Shown here: positions 55,747 to 64,000 of the stretch, piece after piece | Layout of the letters: every line of letters begins with the position of its first letter | Numbering within the stretch: the stretch's first letter is position 1 | Assembly: GCF_029760915.1 (NCBI RefSeq) | Contig: NZ_CP121685.1 | Location: forward strand, 2,195,001 to 2,259,000 | Length of the DNA: 64,000 nucleotides | Reading direction: 5' to 3' | Source of the DNA: Olleya sp. YS | Lineage (GTDB): Bacteria; Bacteroidota; Bacteroidia; Flavobacteriales; Flavobacteriaceae | Translations under genes and position numbers: made by a program | Notes under the pieces: model-generated | What the model was told of the DNA's origin: nothing | What the model saw: only the letters and a program-made list of their open reading frames with translations | Database searches by the model: none

Positions 55747-56133
55747 ATGGAAGATAAAATTAAGTACGAGATGGAGTTTGTTGTACATGCTTCACCATCA
55801 TTACTATATCAATATATATCAACACCATCCGGACTATCAGAATGGTTTGCAGATAATGTAAACTCTAGAGGAGAGGTATTTAAATTTATTTGGGATGGAT
55901 CAGAAGAGCAAGCCAAATTAATTACCAAAAAATCTGGAGAACGCGTAAAATTTAAGTGGTTAGTGGATGAAGATGAGCCATATTATTTCGAAATTAGAAT
56001 TCAAGTAGACGAAATAACAAAAGACGTCTCTGTTATGATTACAGATTTTGCTGAAGAAGATGAGGTTGATGAAGCTAAAATGCTTTGGACCAACCAGATA
56101 TCAGATTTAAAACAAGTCTTAGGTTCGGCTTAA
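55747..56133 (+). CDS. START-like (SRPBCC) domain protein
   Basis: 128 aa from the ATG at 55747; an in-frame ATG at 55705 would add 14 residues unlike the family, so the later start is preferred. The sequence begins KIKYEMEFVVHASPSLLYQY and ISTPSGLSEWFADNVNSRGE, then KFKWLVDEDEPYYFEIRIQV: a helix-grip fold close to the AHSA1-like START proteins of Bacteroidetes. Ligand unknown; soluble. Followed by the aminotransferase gene 52 bp on. Confidence 0.85.
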   Translation: MEDKIKYEMEFVVHASPSLLYQYISTPSGLSEWFADNVNSRGEVFKFIWDGSEEQAKLITKKSGERVKFKWLVDEDEPYYFEIRIQVDEITKDVSVMITDFAEEDEVDEAKMLWTNQISDLKQVLGSA

Positions 56134-56185
56134 AAATACACTCAATTAAAGTATATTTGTCCTATTGAAAAATAGGACTTTTTTT

Positions 56186-57028
56186 ATGCTAAATTTTAAC
56201 GGAATACTTCAAGAAGACAAACCAATACTGTCTAATCATAATCGTGGCTACACCTATGGTGATGCACTGTTTGAGACTATAAAAACTGTACATGGTAAGC
56301 TGTTATTTTTTGAAGACCACTATTTTAGATTGATGGCATCTATGCGTATTATGCGCATGGAAATACCAATGACGTTTACTATGGAGTATTTTGAAGAAGA
56401 AATTAAAAAAACTTTGGATGCTAATGGTTTGTTGTCTCAGTCAGCACGTGTAAAAATTCAAATAGATAGAGTAGCAGGTGGCTTATATTTACCAGAATCT
56501 AATGATGTCAATTTTATTATAAGTAGTAAAAAAATTGATTCTGATTTTTATCTTTTAAATGAAGAAAAATATGAAGTAGATTTATATAAAGATCATTATT
56601 TAGCCCCTAGTTTATTATCTACGCTTAAGACTAATAATAAAGCAATTAACGTAATTGGAAGTATTTATGCTAAAGAAAACAAGTTAGATAATGGTTTGTT
56701 ATTAAATACTAATAAAAGTGTAGTAGAAGCGCTAAATGGTAACTTGTTTTTAGTAAAAGATCATGTCATTAAAACACCCCCTTTATCAGACGGTTGTTTA
56801 AAAGGTGTTTTAAGGAAACAATTAATAGACATAATTAATCTGCTACCAGATTATAGTATAGAGGAAGATTCTATATCTCCTTTTGAGCTCCAAAAGGCTG
56901 ATGAACTATTTATTACTAATGTTATACAGGGCATTCAGCCTATAACTAAGTACAGAAAAAAAGAATTTAAAAATGACGTAGCTAAGATGTTACTACAAAA
57001 ACTAAATGTAAAGGTAAGATTAGGCTAA
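56186..57028 (+). CDS. Aminotransferase class IV (aminodeoxychorismate lyase-like)
   Basis: 280 aa from the ATG at 56186; a TTG at 56165 would add seven residues that look like leader DNA. Fold-type IV PLP enzyme: NHNRGYTYGDALFETIKTVH (about 17-36), PLP Lys in STLKTNNKA (about 145), VEALNGNLF (about 181-189) and PPLSDGCLKGVLRK (about 199-212). Most like PabC/4-amino-4-deoxychorismate lyase of folate synthesis by size and the short N-terminus, but a branched-chain aminotransferase-like role cannot be excluded by eye. Convergent with the YqgE gene, overlapping it by 4 bp. Confidence 0.82.
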   Translation: MLNFNGILQEDKPILSNHNRGYTYGDALFETIKTVHGKLLFFEDHYFRLMASMRIMRMEIPMTFTMEYFEEEIKKTLDANGLLSQSARVKIQIDRVAGGLYLPESNDVNFIISSKKIDSDFYLLNEEKYEVDLYKDHYLAPSLLSTLKTNNKAINVIGSIYAKENKLDNGLLLNTNKSVVEALNGNLFLVKDHVIKTPPLSDGCLKGVLRKQLIDIINLLPDYSIEEDSISPFELQKADELFITNVIQGIQPITKYRKKEFKNDVAKMLLQKLNVKVRLG

Positions 57029-57585
57029 TTATAGCTAGGATTTTCTGGTGCGTTGGACCAAATAGAATAATCACCACCTAGTTCTACCATTTTTTCTTTC
57101 CAGAAGGATTCGTAGTTTTTTTCTATGATGTCCTTTTTGTAATTGTTTTTGGTCACTACCCAAGCATTGGATTTTAATTCGGTTTCTAATTGGTTGCTTT
57201 CCCAACCAGAGTAACCCAAAAAGAATTTAATATCGTTTGCTGTTAACTTCTGTTCAGCTATTAACTCTGCAACCACAGTAAAATCACCACCCCAAAATAT
57301 TCCTAAAGAAATTTCAACACTATTTGGAATTAAATCCGGACGTTTATGTATAAAGTACAAATTATCCTGTTCTACAGGACCACCATTATAAACTTTAAAA
57401 GACGCGTCTAATTCTGGGATTAAATCACTAATAGTATAATTTAAAGGTTTATTTAAGATAAAACCAATTGCACCTTCTTTATTGTAATCTGTTAACAGTA
57501 CAATAGATCTATTAAAAGACATATCTCCAATAATAGAAGGTTCTGCTATTAATAAATCACCTTTTTTTGGTTTTGTTGTAGTCAT
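57025..57585 (-). CDS. YqgE/AlgH family protein
   Basis: 186 aa, typical length. Family pattern: KKGDLLIAEPSIIGDMSFNR, SIVLLTDYNKEGAIGFILNK, VYNGGPVEQDNLYFIHKRPD and FFLGYSGWESNQLETEL. Structure known, function not; AlgH was once linked to alginate regulation. Ends inside the last codons of the aminotransferase gene (tail-to-tail overlap). Confidence 0.95.
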   Translation of the reverse strand: MTTTKPKKGDLLIAEPSIIGDMSFNRSIVLLTDYNKEGAIGFILNKPLNYTISDLIPELDASFKVYNGGPVEQDNLYFIHKRPDLIPNSVEISLGIFWGGDFTVVAELIAEQKLTANDIKFFLGYSGWESNQLETELKSNAWVVTKNNYKKDIIEKNYESFWKEKMVELGGDYSIWSNAPENPSYN

Positions 57586-57659
57586 TTTAAAAGGATTTGT
57601 TATCTAAATGTAGCATATATTTATTGAATACACAATAATATAGGCTAATATATAACAAA

Positions 57660-57687
57660 AAAAAGCCTTCAATAATGAAGGCTTTTT
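57660..57687 (-). terminator. Terminator of the HU gene
   Basis: AAAAAGCCTTCA / TGAAGGCTTTTT, perfect 12-bp stem, ATAA loop, T run on the minus strand; 21 bp after the HU stop. Confidence 0.9.
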
Positions 57688-57707
57688 AAAGTTATTTTAA
57701 ACAAATA

Positions 57708-57980
57708 CTAGTTTACAGCATTTGCTAAATCAGATCCAGCTTTAAACTTAACAACGTTTTTAGCTTTGATTTTGATAGTCTTTCCTGTCTGTGGGTTTCT
57801 TCCGTCTCTTGCAGCTCTTTTAGATACTGACCAAGAACCAAATCCTACTAAAGAAACTCTATCACCTTTTTGTAAAGCTCCTTCAATTTCGATTAACGCA
57901 CACTCTAAAGCTTTCTTTGAAGCTGCTTTAGTAATTCCTGCGTGTTCTGCCATAGCATCGATTAAATCTGTTTTGTTCAT
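57708..57980 (-). CDS. HU-family nucleoid DNA-binding protein
   Basis: 90 aa. Full HU fold: MNKTDLIDAMAEHAGITKAA, ECALIEIEGALQKGDRVSLV, GFGSWSVSKRAARDGRNPQT (the arm with the conserved GRNPxT tip) and KAKNVVKFKAGSDLANAV. Bends and compacts DNA as a dimer. Monocistronic, with a terminator downstream and about 190 bp to fmt on the other side. Confidence 0.97.
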   Translation of the reverse strand: MNKTDLIDAMAEHAGITKAASKKALECALIEIEGALQKGDRVSLVGFGSWSVSKRAARDGRNPQTGKTIKIKAKNVVKFKAGSDLANAVN

Positions 57981-58172
57981 AATTTTAATTTTAATTATTA
58001 ATAAATAAGTTGATTAACAGTTTTTGTTAAATCCTTTACAAATTTATACGGATTATGCTACTACGCAAGTAATAGCAAGGAAAACCCCTTGTTTTGTTGA
58101 TAACTTATAGCATTTGTTAATAAAGAATGGTGTTTTTCACTAAATTATACCAATATCAGTCATACTAAGGGT

Positions 58173-59123
58173 TTAGCGAAGTTTTGCTTCACTATTAAAA
58201 TTATAGCCATTTAAAAGCGATTTTGCATCCATAGTTCGTTTTCCTGGAAGCTTTAGTTCTAGTATTTTTATAAAACCCTCTTTTACAGCAACTTTAATTG
58301 AAGATTTATCACTAATAATTAAACCTATGTCAAAATCATGTATGTGATTTTCCTTCTCTGCTTTGTAAATTTTAATATCTAGTACCTCATTATTGTTGTG
58401 TAATTCGCACCAAGCTGCTGGATAAGGACTCAGTCCTCTTATTTTGTTATATATATTATCAATAGTATCTGTAAAATCTATTTTACAATTGTCTTTATTT
58501 AGTTTGTATGCAGTTTTTGAAATAGCATCCTCTGGTTGTGGTGTAGTTTTAACGTTCCCTTTTTCAATCAGTCTTATGGTGTCTATTACTAAGTGACTTC
58601 CAATATCCATAAGTTTATCGTGTAAACTTCCAGCATTTTCACTTGGATCTATGTCAATGTCTTGTTGTAGTATCATTGCTCCTGTATCAATTTTTTCATC
58701 AATAAAGAAAGTAGAGACACCTGTTTTAGTTTCACCATTTATAATTGCCCAATTAATTGGTGCAGCTCCACGATAATTGGGTAATAGTGAGGCGTGCAAA
58801 TTAAAAGTTCCGTACTTAGGCATGTCCCAAACTACTTTTGGTAACATTCTAAAAGCTACTATTATTTGAAGATTAGCACGTAAAGCTTTTAATTCCTTTA
58901 AAAAATCTTCATTTTTTAAATTAGTGGGTTGTAGTATATTTAAACCTTTTTCTTTAGCAAAACCTTTTACAGCAGATTCGTGCAGCTTACGTCCACGTCC
59001 TGCAGGCTTATCTGGTGCTGTAATGACTCCAACAACATTATAATTATGTTCTAAAATAGTTTTTAAGGTCGCTACAGCAAAATCTGGAGTTCCCATAAAT
59101 ACAATTCTTAAGTCTTCATTCAT
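58173..59123 (-). CDS. fmt: Methionyl-tRNA formyltransferase
   Basis: 316 aa. Formylates Met-tRNAfMet with 10-formyl-THF. Motifs: LRIVFMGTPDFAVATLKTIL, the tRNA-contact loop PDKPAGRGRKL, the catalytic stretch NLHASLLPNYRGAAPINWAI with Asn and His, and the catalytic Asp in KIDTGAMILQ. The C-terminal OB-like domain follows. Its start codon overlaps the recQ stop by 4 bp (coupled). Confidence 0.97.
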   Translation of the reverse strand: MNEDLRIVFMGTPDFAVATLKTILEHNYNVVGVITAPDKPAGRGRKLHESAVKGFAKEKGLNILQPTNLKNEDFLKELKALRANLQIIVAFRMLPKVVWDMPKYGTFNLHASLLPNYRGAAPINWAIINGETKTGVSTFFIDEKIDTGAMILQQDIDIDPSENAGSLHDKLMDIGSHLVIDTIRLIEKGNVKTTPQPEDAISKTAYKLNKDNCKIDFTDTIDNIYNKIRGLSPYPAAWCELHNNNEVLDIKIYKAEKENHIHDFDIGLIISDKSSIKVAVKEGFIKILELKLPGKRTMDAKSLLNGYNFNSEAKLR

Positions 59124-61021
59124 ATATGTTTTAATTTATAACGATTTGTTTTAGTTACCTCTATATTATCGTCTTCTAACAACATTTTTAGAGTGCTGTT
59201 TATTATGTCTTCATTATAAGGTAACAATTTATATAATTCTTTAGATGATTTTTCACCAAACTCTAAAGCTTCAATAATACTATTTTTTACTGCTTTAGTA
59301 TTGATTTTTGATTTCGCTTTCGCTGAAATACATACTGAACAGATTCCACAGTCTTTAATATCTTGCTCACCAAAGTATGTTAGTAATTGTACACTTTTAC
59401 ATACGTCATTTTTATTTACGTAATCTAATACTGCTTGTATTTGACTTTGTTTTAGAGCATTTTGTTGTTCTATAGTTGCTGCAACTCTGTTTATGGTTTT
59501 ATCGTCTTCACGAGGTTGAATAAAAGTAACCTGAGCATCAGTTTTATTGATTTTTAATGATATAACATTATCTTTTTCTAATTGTTCTAGCACATTAATT
59601 AGTTGTTCTTCCTGTACTCCGGTTTTATCAGAAATTAAACTACTATTAATTTTCGTACTATGCTCAAAAATTCCGCCATAGGTTCTTAATATAGATTTAA
59701 TAACTATTTCAAAGCTTTTATGCGATTCTAAATATTTAAAAAGTTGACCACTTGACACTAAAAACTGGACTTCTATACGTTTATTAAACTGTTTACTTAA
59801 AGTAATAATACTAGTTTTGTCTAAAATCTGTAGTGCGTTAAAAGTAGTTACGGTATTGAATTTATAAGTCTTACAAAAATCGTTAAAATTAAAGTCAAAA
59901 GTTTGGTATACACCTTCACCATACGAGATTTGAAAATAATTTGATAGTTTTCTATATACAGTTTTTACAAAGTCTACGGTAGGTAAAACGTTTAAAAACT
60001 GATTGTTTAAAACGGTATCATCATTTTTACTTTTTAAAATTACAGCATAGGCTTTAGCTTGATTACGTCCTGCACGTCCAGCTTCTTGAAAATAGCTTTC
60101 GATACTATCTGGTAAATTAATATGTATTACTGTTTTTACATCAGACTTATCAATTCCCATTCCAAATGCATTGGTCGCTACAATCACTTGTTTTTTATTG
60201 TGCATCCAATCTTGTAAATGTTTATCTTTAACAGTGTTATTTAATCCACCATGGTAATAAGTGCTACTAATGTTTTTTTGTTCTAAATATTGACTAATTT
60301 CAAGGGTTAGTCTTCGGTTTCTTACATAAATAATGGAAGATTGAGGGTTTTTATTAAGTATGGCTTCCAACCTAAAGTATTTATCCTCTTCCTCAAAAAC
60401 CATATAAGCTATATTGGGTCTGTAAAAGGATTGTTTAAAAACTTTAGGAGCTATAAAATCTAGCTCAGACATAATATCCTCTGTAACCTGTGGTGTTGCA
60501 CTTGCAGTTAATGCTATAACGTTTACTGTTGGATGTAATTGACGTAATATAGAAATGTTTTTATAAGACGGTCTAAAATCATTTCCCCATTGACTGATGC
60601 AATGGGCTTCATCCACAGCAATAAGGTTAACATTCATCTGTTTAATTCTATCCTGAACCAACTCTTGTTGCAAGCGCTCTGGAGATAAATATAAAAACTT
60701 ATAATTACCATAAATGCAATTATCTAGCAACGTATCTATTTCATTATTTGAAATTCCGCTAGTCAATGCAATTGCTTTAATACCTTTATTTTGCAACGCA
60801 TTAACTTGATCTTTCATTAAAGCAACTAATGGCGAAATAACTATACAAATACCTTCTTTAGCCAACGCTGGGATTTGAAAACAAACACTTTTTCCGCCTC
60901 CAGTGGGTAATAAAGCAAAGGTGTCTTCACCTGCAATAGCAGCATTAATAATATCTTCTTGTAATGGTCTAAAAGAGGTAAACGTCCAATAACGCTCTAA
61001 TATGTTAATTGGATGCGCCAT
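59120..61021 (-). CDS. recQ: ATP-dependent DNA helicase RecQ
   Basis: 633 aa. 3'-5' helicase of recombinational repair. Motif I LLPTGGGKSVCFQIPAL (about 37-53), motif II DEAHCISQWGNDFRPSY (about 137-153), ALTASATP, the aromatic-rich region, YYHGGL, ATNAFGMGIDKSDVKTVIHI and QEAGRAGR. RecQ-Ct zinc motif near the end (QDIKDCGICSVC). No HRDC domain is obvious; the C-terminus ends soon after the winged helix. Middle gene of ATPase-recQ-fmt. Confidence 0.95.
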   Translation of the reverse strand: MAHPINILERYWTFTSFRPLQEDIINAAIAGEDTFALLPTGGGKSVCFQIPALAKEGICIVISPLVALMKDQVNALQNKGIKAIALTSGISNNEIDTLLDNCIYGNYKFLYLSPERLQQELVQDRIKQMNVNLIAVDEAHCISQWGNDFRPSYKNISILRQLHPTVNVIALTASATPQVTEDIMSELDFIAPKVFKQSFYRPNIAYMVFEEEDKYFRLEAILNKNPQSSIIYVRNRRLTLEISQYLEQKNISSTYYHGGLNNTVKDKHLQDWMHNKKQVIVATNAFGMGIDKSDVKTVIHINLPDSIESYFQEAGRAGRNQAKAYAVILKSKNDDTVLNNQFLNVLPTVDFVKTVYRKLSNYFQISYGEGVYQTFDFNFNDFCKTYKFNTVTTFNALQILDKTSIITLSKQFNKRIEVQFLVSSGQLFKYLESHKSFEIVIKSILRTYGGIFEHSTKINSSLISDKTGVQEEQLINVLEQLEKDNVISLKINKTDAQVTFIQPREDDKTINRVAATIEQQNALKQSQIQAVLDYVNKNDVCKSVQLLTYFGEQDIKDCGICSVCISAKAKSKINTKAVKNSIIEALEFGEKSSKELYKLLPYNEDIINSTLKMLLEDDNIEVTKTNRYKLKHI

Positions 61022-61563
61022 TATAGGGCTTTTACGACGTCTAAAATGTGTTGTGCTCTAGTTTCGATACTACCAAATGGTACATCTTGTAGGTTATAAT
61101 CGTATTTTTGATACGTGTCTAATAGGTGCTGATGAATTATTTTTGCTTGTTCAAAGCTTTCATAACGGACAACATCACTTTTATATATTTCTTGCCAAGG
61201 CGCTAAAATAAAAACGTAATCGTAAGTATTTATTCTACACGATTCTGTAAAATTTTCTGGATACTCTTCATTAACATAATCCATGTATGCCACAACGTCA
61301 GGTATACCTCTGTCTAAAAACACAAATTCGCTATCACTCTTTTTGGCATCTAGATATTGATTTTCTCTACCTTCAAGTAATAGTTTGCTAAATAGTAAAG
61401 GATCGGTTAAAAATAATTGTTCAATACCTTTTTCCCTGGCTTCAAGGGTTACTTGTCTAGATATTTCCTCGTAGCATGTGTAACCTCGTTTAGTTAATTC
61501 GTTTATAATTGCAGATTTACCAGTACTTGGACCTCCTGTAATAACTATTTTTTTTGCTTTCAA
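61021..61563 (-). CDS. AAA_28-type P-loop ATPase/kinase
   Basis: 180 aa. Walker A GGPSTGKSAI (about 10-19), a EEISRQV segment, FLDRGIPDVVAYMDYV with a probable Walker B Asp, and FILAPWQEIYKSDVVRYESF near 133-152. Matches the AAA_28 group, which includes nicotinamide-riboside-kinase-like domains. The substrate is not known. Its stop overlaps the recQ start by 1 bp, so it heads the recQ-fmt operon. Confidence 0.82.
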   Translation of the reverse strand: MKAKKIVITGGPSTGKSAIINELTKRGYTCYEEISRQVTLEAREKGIEQLFLTDPLLFSKLLLEGRENQYLDAKKSDSEFVFLDRGIPDVVAYMDYVNEEYPENFTESCRINTYDYVFILAPWQEIYKSDVVRYESFEQAKIIHQHLLDTYQKYDYNLQDVPFGSIETRAQHILDVVKAL

Positions 61564-61626
61564 ATGACATAATTTAACTGTAAAAATCCGAAATTAATTC
61601 ATTAAAAAAAAATCTAAACAAATTGG

Positions 61627-61634
61627 TATATTTG
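61627..61634 (+). promoter_or_regulatory. Probable -7 box for the DUF493 gene
   Basis: TATATTTG matches TAnnTTTG exactly and lies 18 bp before the ATG. No clear TTTG is present at the -33 position. Confidence 0.45.
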
Positions 61635-61651
61635 TTGCTTATAATTTTAGT

Positions 61652-61945
61652 ATGAAAAATACACCTAATCCAGAAGAGTTTTACTCAAAATTAAAAATAC
61701 AATTACAGGACACAGCTTTGTGGCCTAATGAGTATTTATATAAATTTATTGTGCTTTCTAGTCAGACTAAAATTACACAAGTAGAAACTATTTTTGATAA
61801 TATGGGAGCAGTTATAAAAACAAAAGAATCTAGTAACGGTAAGTATACTAGTGTTTCTGTAAATGTTAGAATGAAAAATCCTGATCATGTTATTGAAAAG
61901 TATTTAGAAGTTACAGAAAAAGTAGAAGGAGTCATTAGCCTTTAG
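61652..61945 (+). CDS. DUF493 (YbeD-like) family protein
   Basis: 97 aa. Small ACT-like fold typical of YbeD: the NPEEFYSKLKIQLQDTALWP start, EYLYKFIVLSSQT, and KYTSVSVNVRMKNPDHVIEK. Regulatory or metabolite-binding role suspected in the family, unproven. Divergent from the ATPase-recQ-fmt operon. Confidence 0.88.
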   Translation: MKNTPNPEEFYSKLKIQLQDTALWPNEYLYKFIVLSSQTKITQVETIFDNMGAVIKTKESSNGKYTSVSVNVRMKNPDHVIEKYLEVTEKVEGVISL

Positions 61946-62016
61946 TTTTTTTTTGTATTTTGCACAAGCATTATTAACTACGGTGCAACACATATAAATT
62001 CTACACTTTTTTTATT

Positions 62017-62667
62017 TTGATAGACGACATAGAGTACAACACAGAGCGTGAACATTTGATTATTCCAGAGTATGGACGCCATATTCAAAAAATGATTAAC
62101 TACGCAAAAACACAAGAGCCAAAAGAAGAACGCAATAAATTAGCTAAGTCTATAATTGCAGTTATGGGAAATATGCAACCGCATTTACGTGATGTGCCAG
62201 ATTTTCAGCATAAACTTTGGGATCAATTATTTATCATGTCTAATTTTGAATTAGATGCAGATTCGCCATTTGGAGTACCTTCTAAAGAAGAGTTATCTGA
62301 AAAGCCAGAACCTTTAAAATATCCACAAAACTTTCCTAAGTATCGTTTTTATGGTAACAATATTAAAACCATGATTGACGTTGCTAATACATGGGAAGAA
62401 GGAGAAATGAAAGAAGCTTTGGTTTACACCATTGCTAATCACATGAAAAAGTGCTTTTTAAATTGGAATAAAGACACGGTTGAAGACGATGTGATTTTTG
62501 ACCATTTGTATGAGTTGTCTGGCGGAAAAATTAATTTAAAGAATTCTGAAGAAGACCTTACAGATGCTTCACGATTAATGAAAGCGTCAAGCGGAAAAAA
62601 ATATTCTAGCAACAAAAAAGGGTCAAATAAAAAAAACAACCAAAACCGAAACCGAAAAAGATATTAA
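62017..62667 (+). CDS. DUF4290 family protein
   Basis: 216 aa, start TTG at 62017 (family-like IDDIEYNTEREHLIIPEYGR follows at once and no ATG fits). Further blocks: MINYAKTQEPKEERNKLAKS, MGNMQPHLRDVPDFQHKLWD and YPQNFPKYRFYGNNIKTMID. The last 25 residues are a Lys/Asn/Ser-rich basic tail. Bacteroidota-specific, function unknown. 8 bp before murA, a conserved neighbour, so co-transcribed. Confidence 0.9.
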   Translation: MIDDIEYNTEREHLIIPEYGRHIQKMINYAKTQEPKEERNKLAKSIIAVMGNMQPHLRDVPDFQHKLWDQLFIMSNFELDADSPFGVPSKEELSEKPEPLKYPQNFPKYRFYGNNIKTMIDVANTWEEGEMKEALVYTIANHMKKCFLNWNKDTVEDDVIFDHLYELSGGKINLKNSEEDLTDASRLMKASSGKKYSSNKKGSNKKNNQNRNRKRY

Positions 62668-62675
62668 ACGTATTT

Positions 62676-63992
62676 ATGGGAACATTTAAAATTGAAGGTG
62701 GACACCAATTAAAAGGAAATATCCAACCTCAAGGCGCAAAAAACGAAGCATTACAAATACTATGTGCAGTTTTACTAACTCCAGAAAAAGTAACCATAAA
62801 TAATATACCTGATATTATTGATATCAATAAGTTAATAGCTTTATTAGGTAATTTAGGTGTTAAGGTCAACAAATTATCTGAAGGTACTTACACGTTTCAA
62901 GCAGATGCTATAGATTTAGATTATATGCAAACTGCCGATTTTAAAAAAGAAGGAAGCGGTTTAAGAGGCTCTATTATGATGGTTGGACCTTTATTAGCGC
63001 GTTTTGGTAAAGGCTATATTCCAAAACCAGGAGGAGACAAAATTGGACGTCGTCGTTTAGATACACATTTTGAAGGATTTATAAACCTTGGTGCTAAGTT
63101 TAGATACAATCGAGAAGAGTATTTTTATGGTGTAGAAGCCGATAAACTTACAGGTACAGATATGTTGTTAGATGAAGCTTCTGTAACTGGTACTGCTAAT
63201 ATTGTGATGGCTGCAGTCCTTGCAGAAGGTACAACTACCATCTATAATGCAGCTTGCGAGCCTTATTTACAGCAATTGTGTAAAATGCTTAATAGAATGG
63301 GAGCTAAAATCTCTGGTGTAGGCTCAAATCTTTTAACCATTGAAGGTGTTGATAGCTTAGGTGGAACAGAGCATACCATGCTACCAGATATGATTGAAAT
63401 TGGGAGTTGGATTGGTTTGGCTGCGATGACAAAGTCTGAGTTGACTATTAAAAATGTGAGTTGGGACGACTTAGGACAAATCCCTAACGTTTTCAGAAAA
63501 CTAGGAATTACTGTCGAAAAGCAAGGAGACGATATACACATTCCTGCACATACTAATGGATACGAGATACAAAACTATATTGATGGTTCAATACTAACAA
63601 TTGCAGATGCACCTTGGCCAGGATTTACGCCAGATTTGTTAAGTATTGTTTTAGTCGTTGCTACACAAGCTAGAGGAGAAGTACTAGTGCACCAAAAGAT
63701 GTTTGAGAGTCGTTTGTTTTTTGTCGATAAATTAATTGATATGGGAGCAAAAATAATTCTTTGCGATCCACACAGAGCTACCGTTATGGGTCACGATTTT
63801 AAATCGCAACTAAAAGCCACGACTATGGTATCTCCAGATATTAGAGCAGGAATTAGTTTATTAATTGCAGCTTTATCTGCAAAAGGAACAAGTACCATAC
63901 ATAACATCGAGCAAATAGATAGAGGTTACCAAAAAATAGTTGAGCGTTTACAAGCTATTGGTGCTAAGATTGAACGTCTTGAAGGGAATTAA
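62676..63992 (+). CDS. murA: UDP-N-acetylglucosamine 1-carboxyvinyltransferase
   Basis: 438 aa. First committed step of peptidoglycan synthesis: transfers enolpyruvate from PEP to UDP-GlcNAc. Motifs: PQGAKNEALQILCAVLLTPE with the catalytic Lys22, GSGLRGSIMMVGPLLARFGK (about 93-112), active-site loop KPGGDKIGRRRLDTH (117-131), MLPDMIEIGSWIGLA, and DIRAGISLLIAALSA near the end. The loop residue corresponding to Cys115 of the E. coli enzyme is Asp121. Essential, cytoplasmic. Stop lies 8 bp from the window end. Confidence 0.97.
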   Translation: MGTFKIEGGHQLKGNIQPQGAKNEALQILCAVLLTPEKVTINNIPDIIDINKLIALLGNLGVKVNKLSEGTYTFQADAIDLDYMQTADFKKEGSGLRGSIMMVGPLLARFGKGYIPKPGGDKIGRRRLDTHFEGFINLGAKFRYNREEYFYGVEADKLTGTDMLLDEASVTGTANIVMAAVLAEGTTTIYNAACEPYLQQLCKMLNRMGAKISGVGSNLLTIEGVDSLGGTEHTMLPDMIEIGSWIGLAAMTKSELTIKNVSWDDLGQIPNVFRKLGITVEKQGDDIHIPAHTNGYEIQNYIDGSILTIADAPWPGFTPDLLSIVLVVATQARGEVLVHQKMFESRLFFVDKLIDMGAKIILCDPHRATVMGHDFKSQLKATTMVSPDIRAGISLLIAALSAKGTSTIHNIEQIDRGYQKIVERLQAIGAKIERLEGN

Positions 63993-64000
63993 AAAACTTT

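Overview
The window is a low-GC chromosomal segment from a marine-type Flavobacteriaceae (phylum Bacteroidota). The evidence is: TAnnTTTG promoter boxes and no Shine-Dalgarno sequences, several TTG starts, SPII lipoproteins next to TonB-dependent receptors, type IX secretion (T9SS) C-terminal domains, a monomeric NADP-isocitrate dehydrogenase, and Bacteroidota-only DUFs (DUF4249, DUF4290, DUF4421, DUF6495). The genus cannot be fixed by eye.

Layout. 1-5848: 5' part of murQ, a DUF4249 lipoprotein with its TonB receptor, and icd. 5849-6783: a long non-coding gap with a decayed reading-frame fragment. 6784-7940: rplS and trmD. 7941-9500: a PIN-domain gene on a cassette-like element. 9542-13278: envelope and hypothetical genes plus a sirtuin. 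13382-19661: CHRD lipoprotein, trmH, VOC protein, a DEAD-box helicase with a structured leader, a second cassette-like element carrying a small membrane protein, and rdgB. 19798-22253: a three-gene unit of two unknown proteins and a Tae4-like peptidoglycan amidase. 22310-34021: mostly housekeeping (rlmH, nadC, yihY-like, priA, LytTR regulator, rpsF-rpsR-rplI, a glycerophosphodiesterase, and hisS with a large internal insertion). 34107-48553: three giant T9SS cargo genes (two tandem paralogues and an M14 carboxypeptidase). 48831-55470: an ECF sigma / FecR / STN-TonB receptor locus with divergent acidic-repeat lipoproteins. 55532-63992: tRNA-Met, START-like protein, aminotransferase IV, YqgE, HU, fmt-recQ-ATPase operon, DUF493, DUF4290 and murA.

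Strongest unexplained signals. (1) The ECF sigma locus carries three copies of one bipartite promoter (TCAGGARTTTTA, 9-nt spacer, GTTGTTRTA) with identical spacing. They lie upstream of the FecR-receptor pair, a 63-aa protein gene and the acidic lipoprotein operon, so the whole regulon can be read from sequence. (2) The PIN gene and the small membrane protein gene end in the same kind of boundary: a hairpin that covaries between the two copies and a 31-nt tail with 26 matches. This points to a family of gene-cassette-like elements. (3) The three T9SS cargo genes share a TCGATRAARTRYA-type element 66-79 bp upstream of their starts. (4) The Tae4-like amidase sits behind two unrecognised genes, with no T6SS structural gene or clear immunity gene nearby. 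(5) HisRS has about 118 extra residues between motifs 1 and 2, and MurA has Asp in place of the fosfomycin-target Cys.

Family names were assigned by reading motifs without database searches. Alignments quoted were made by eye.
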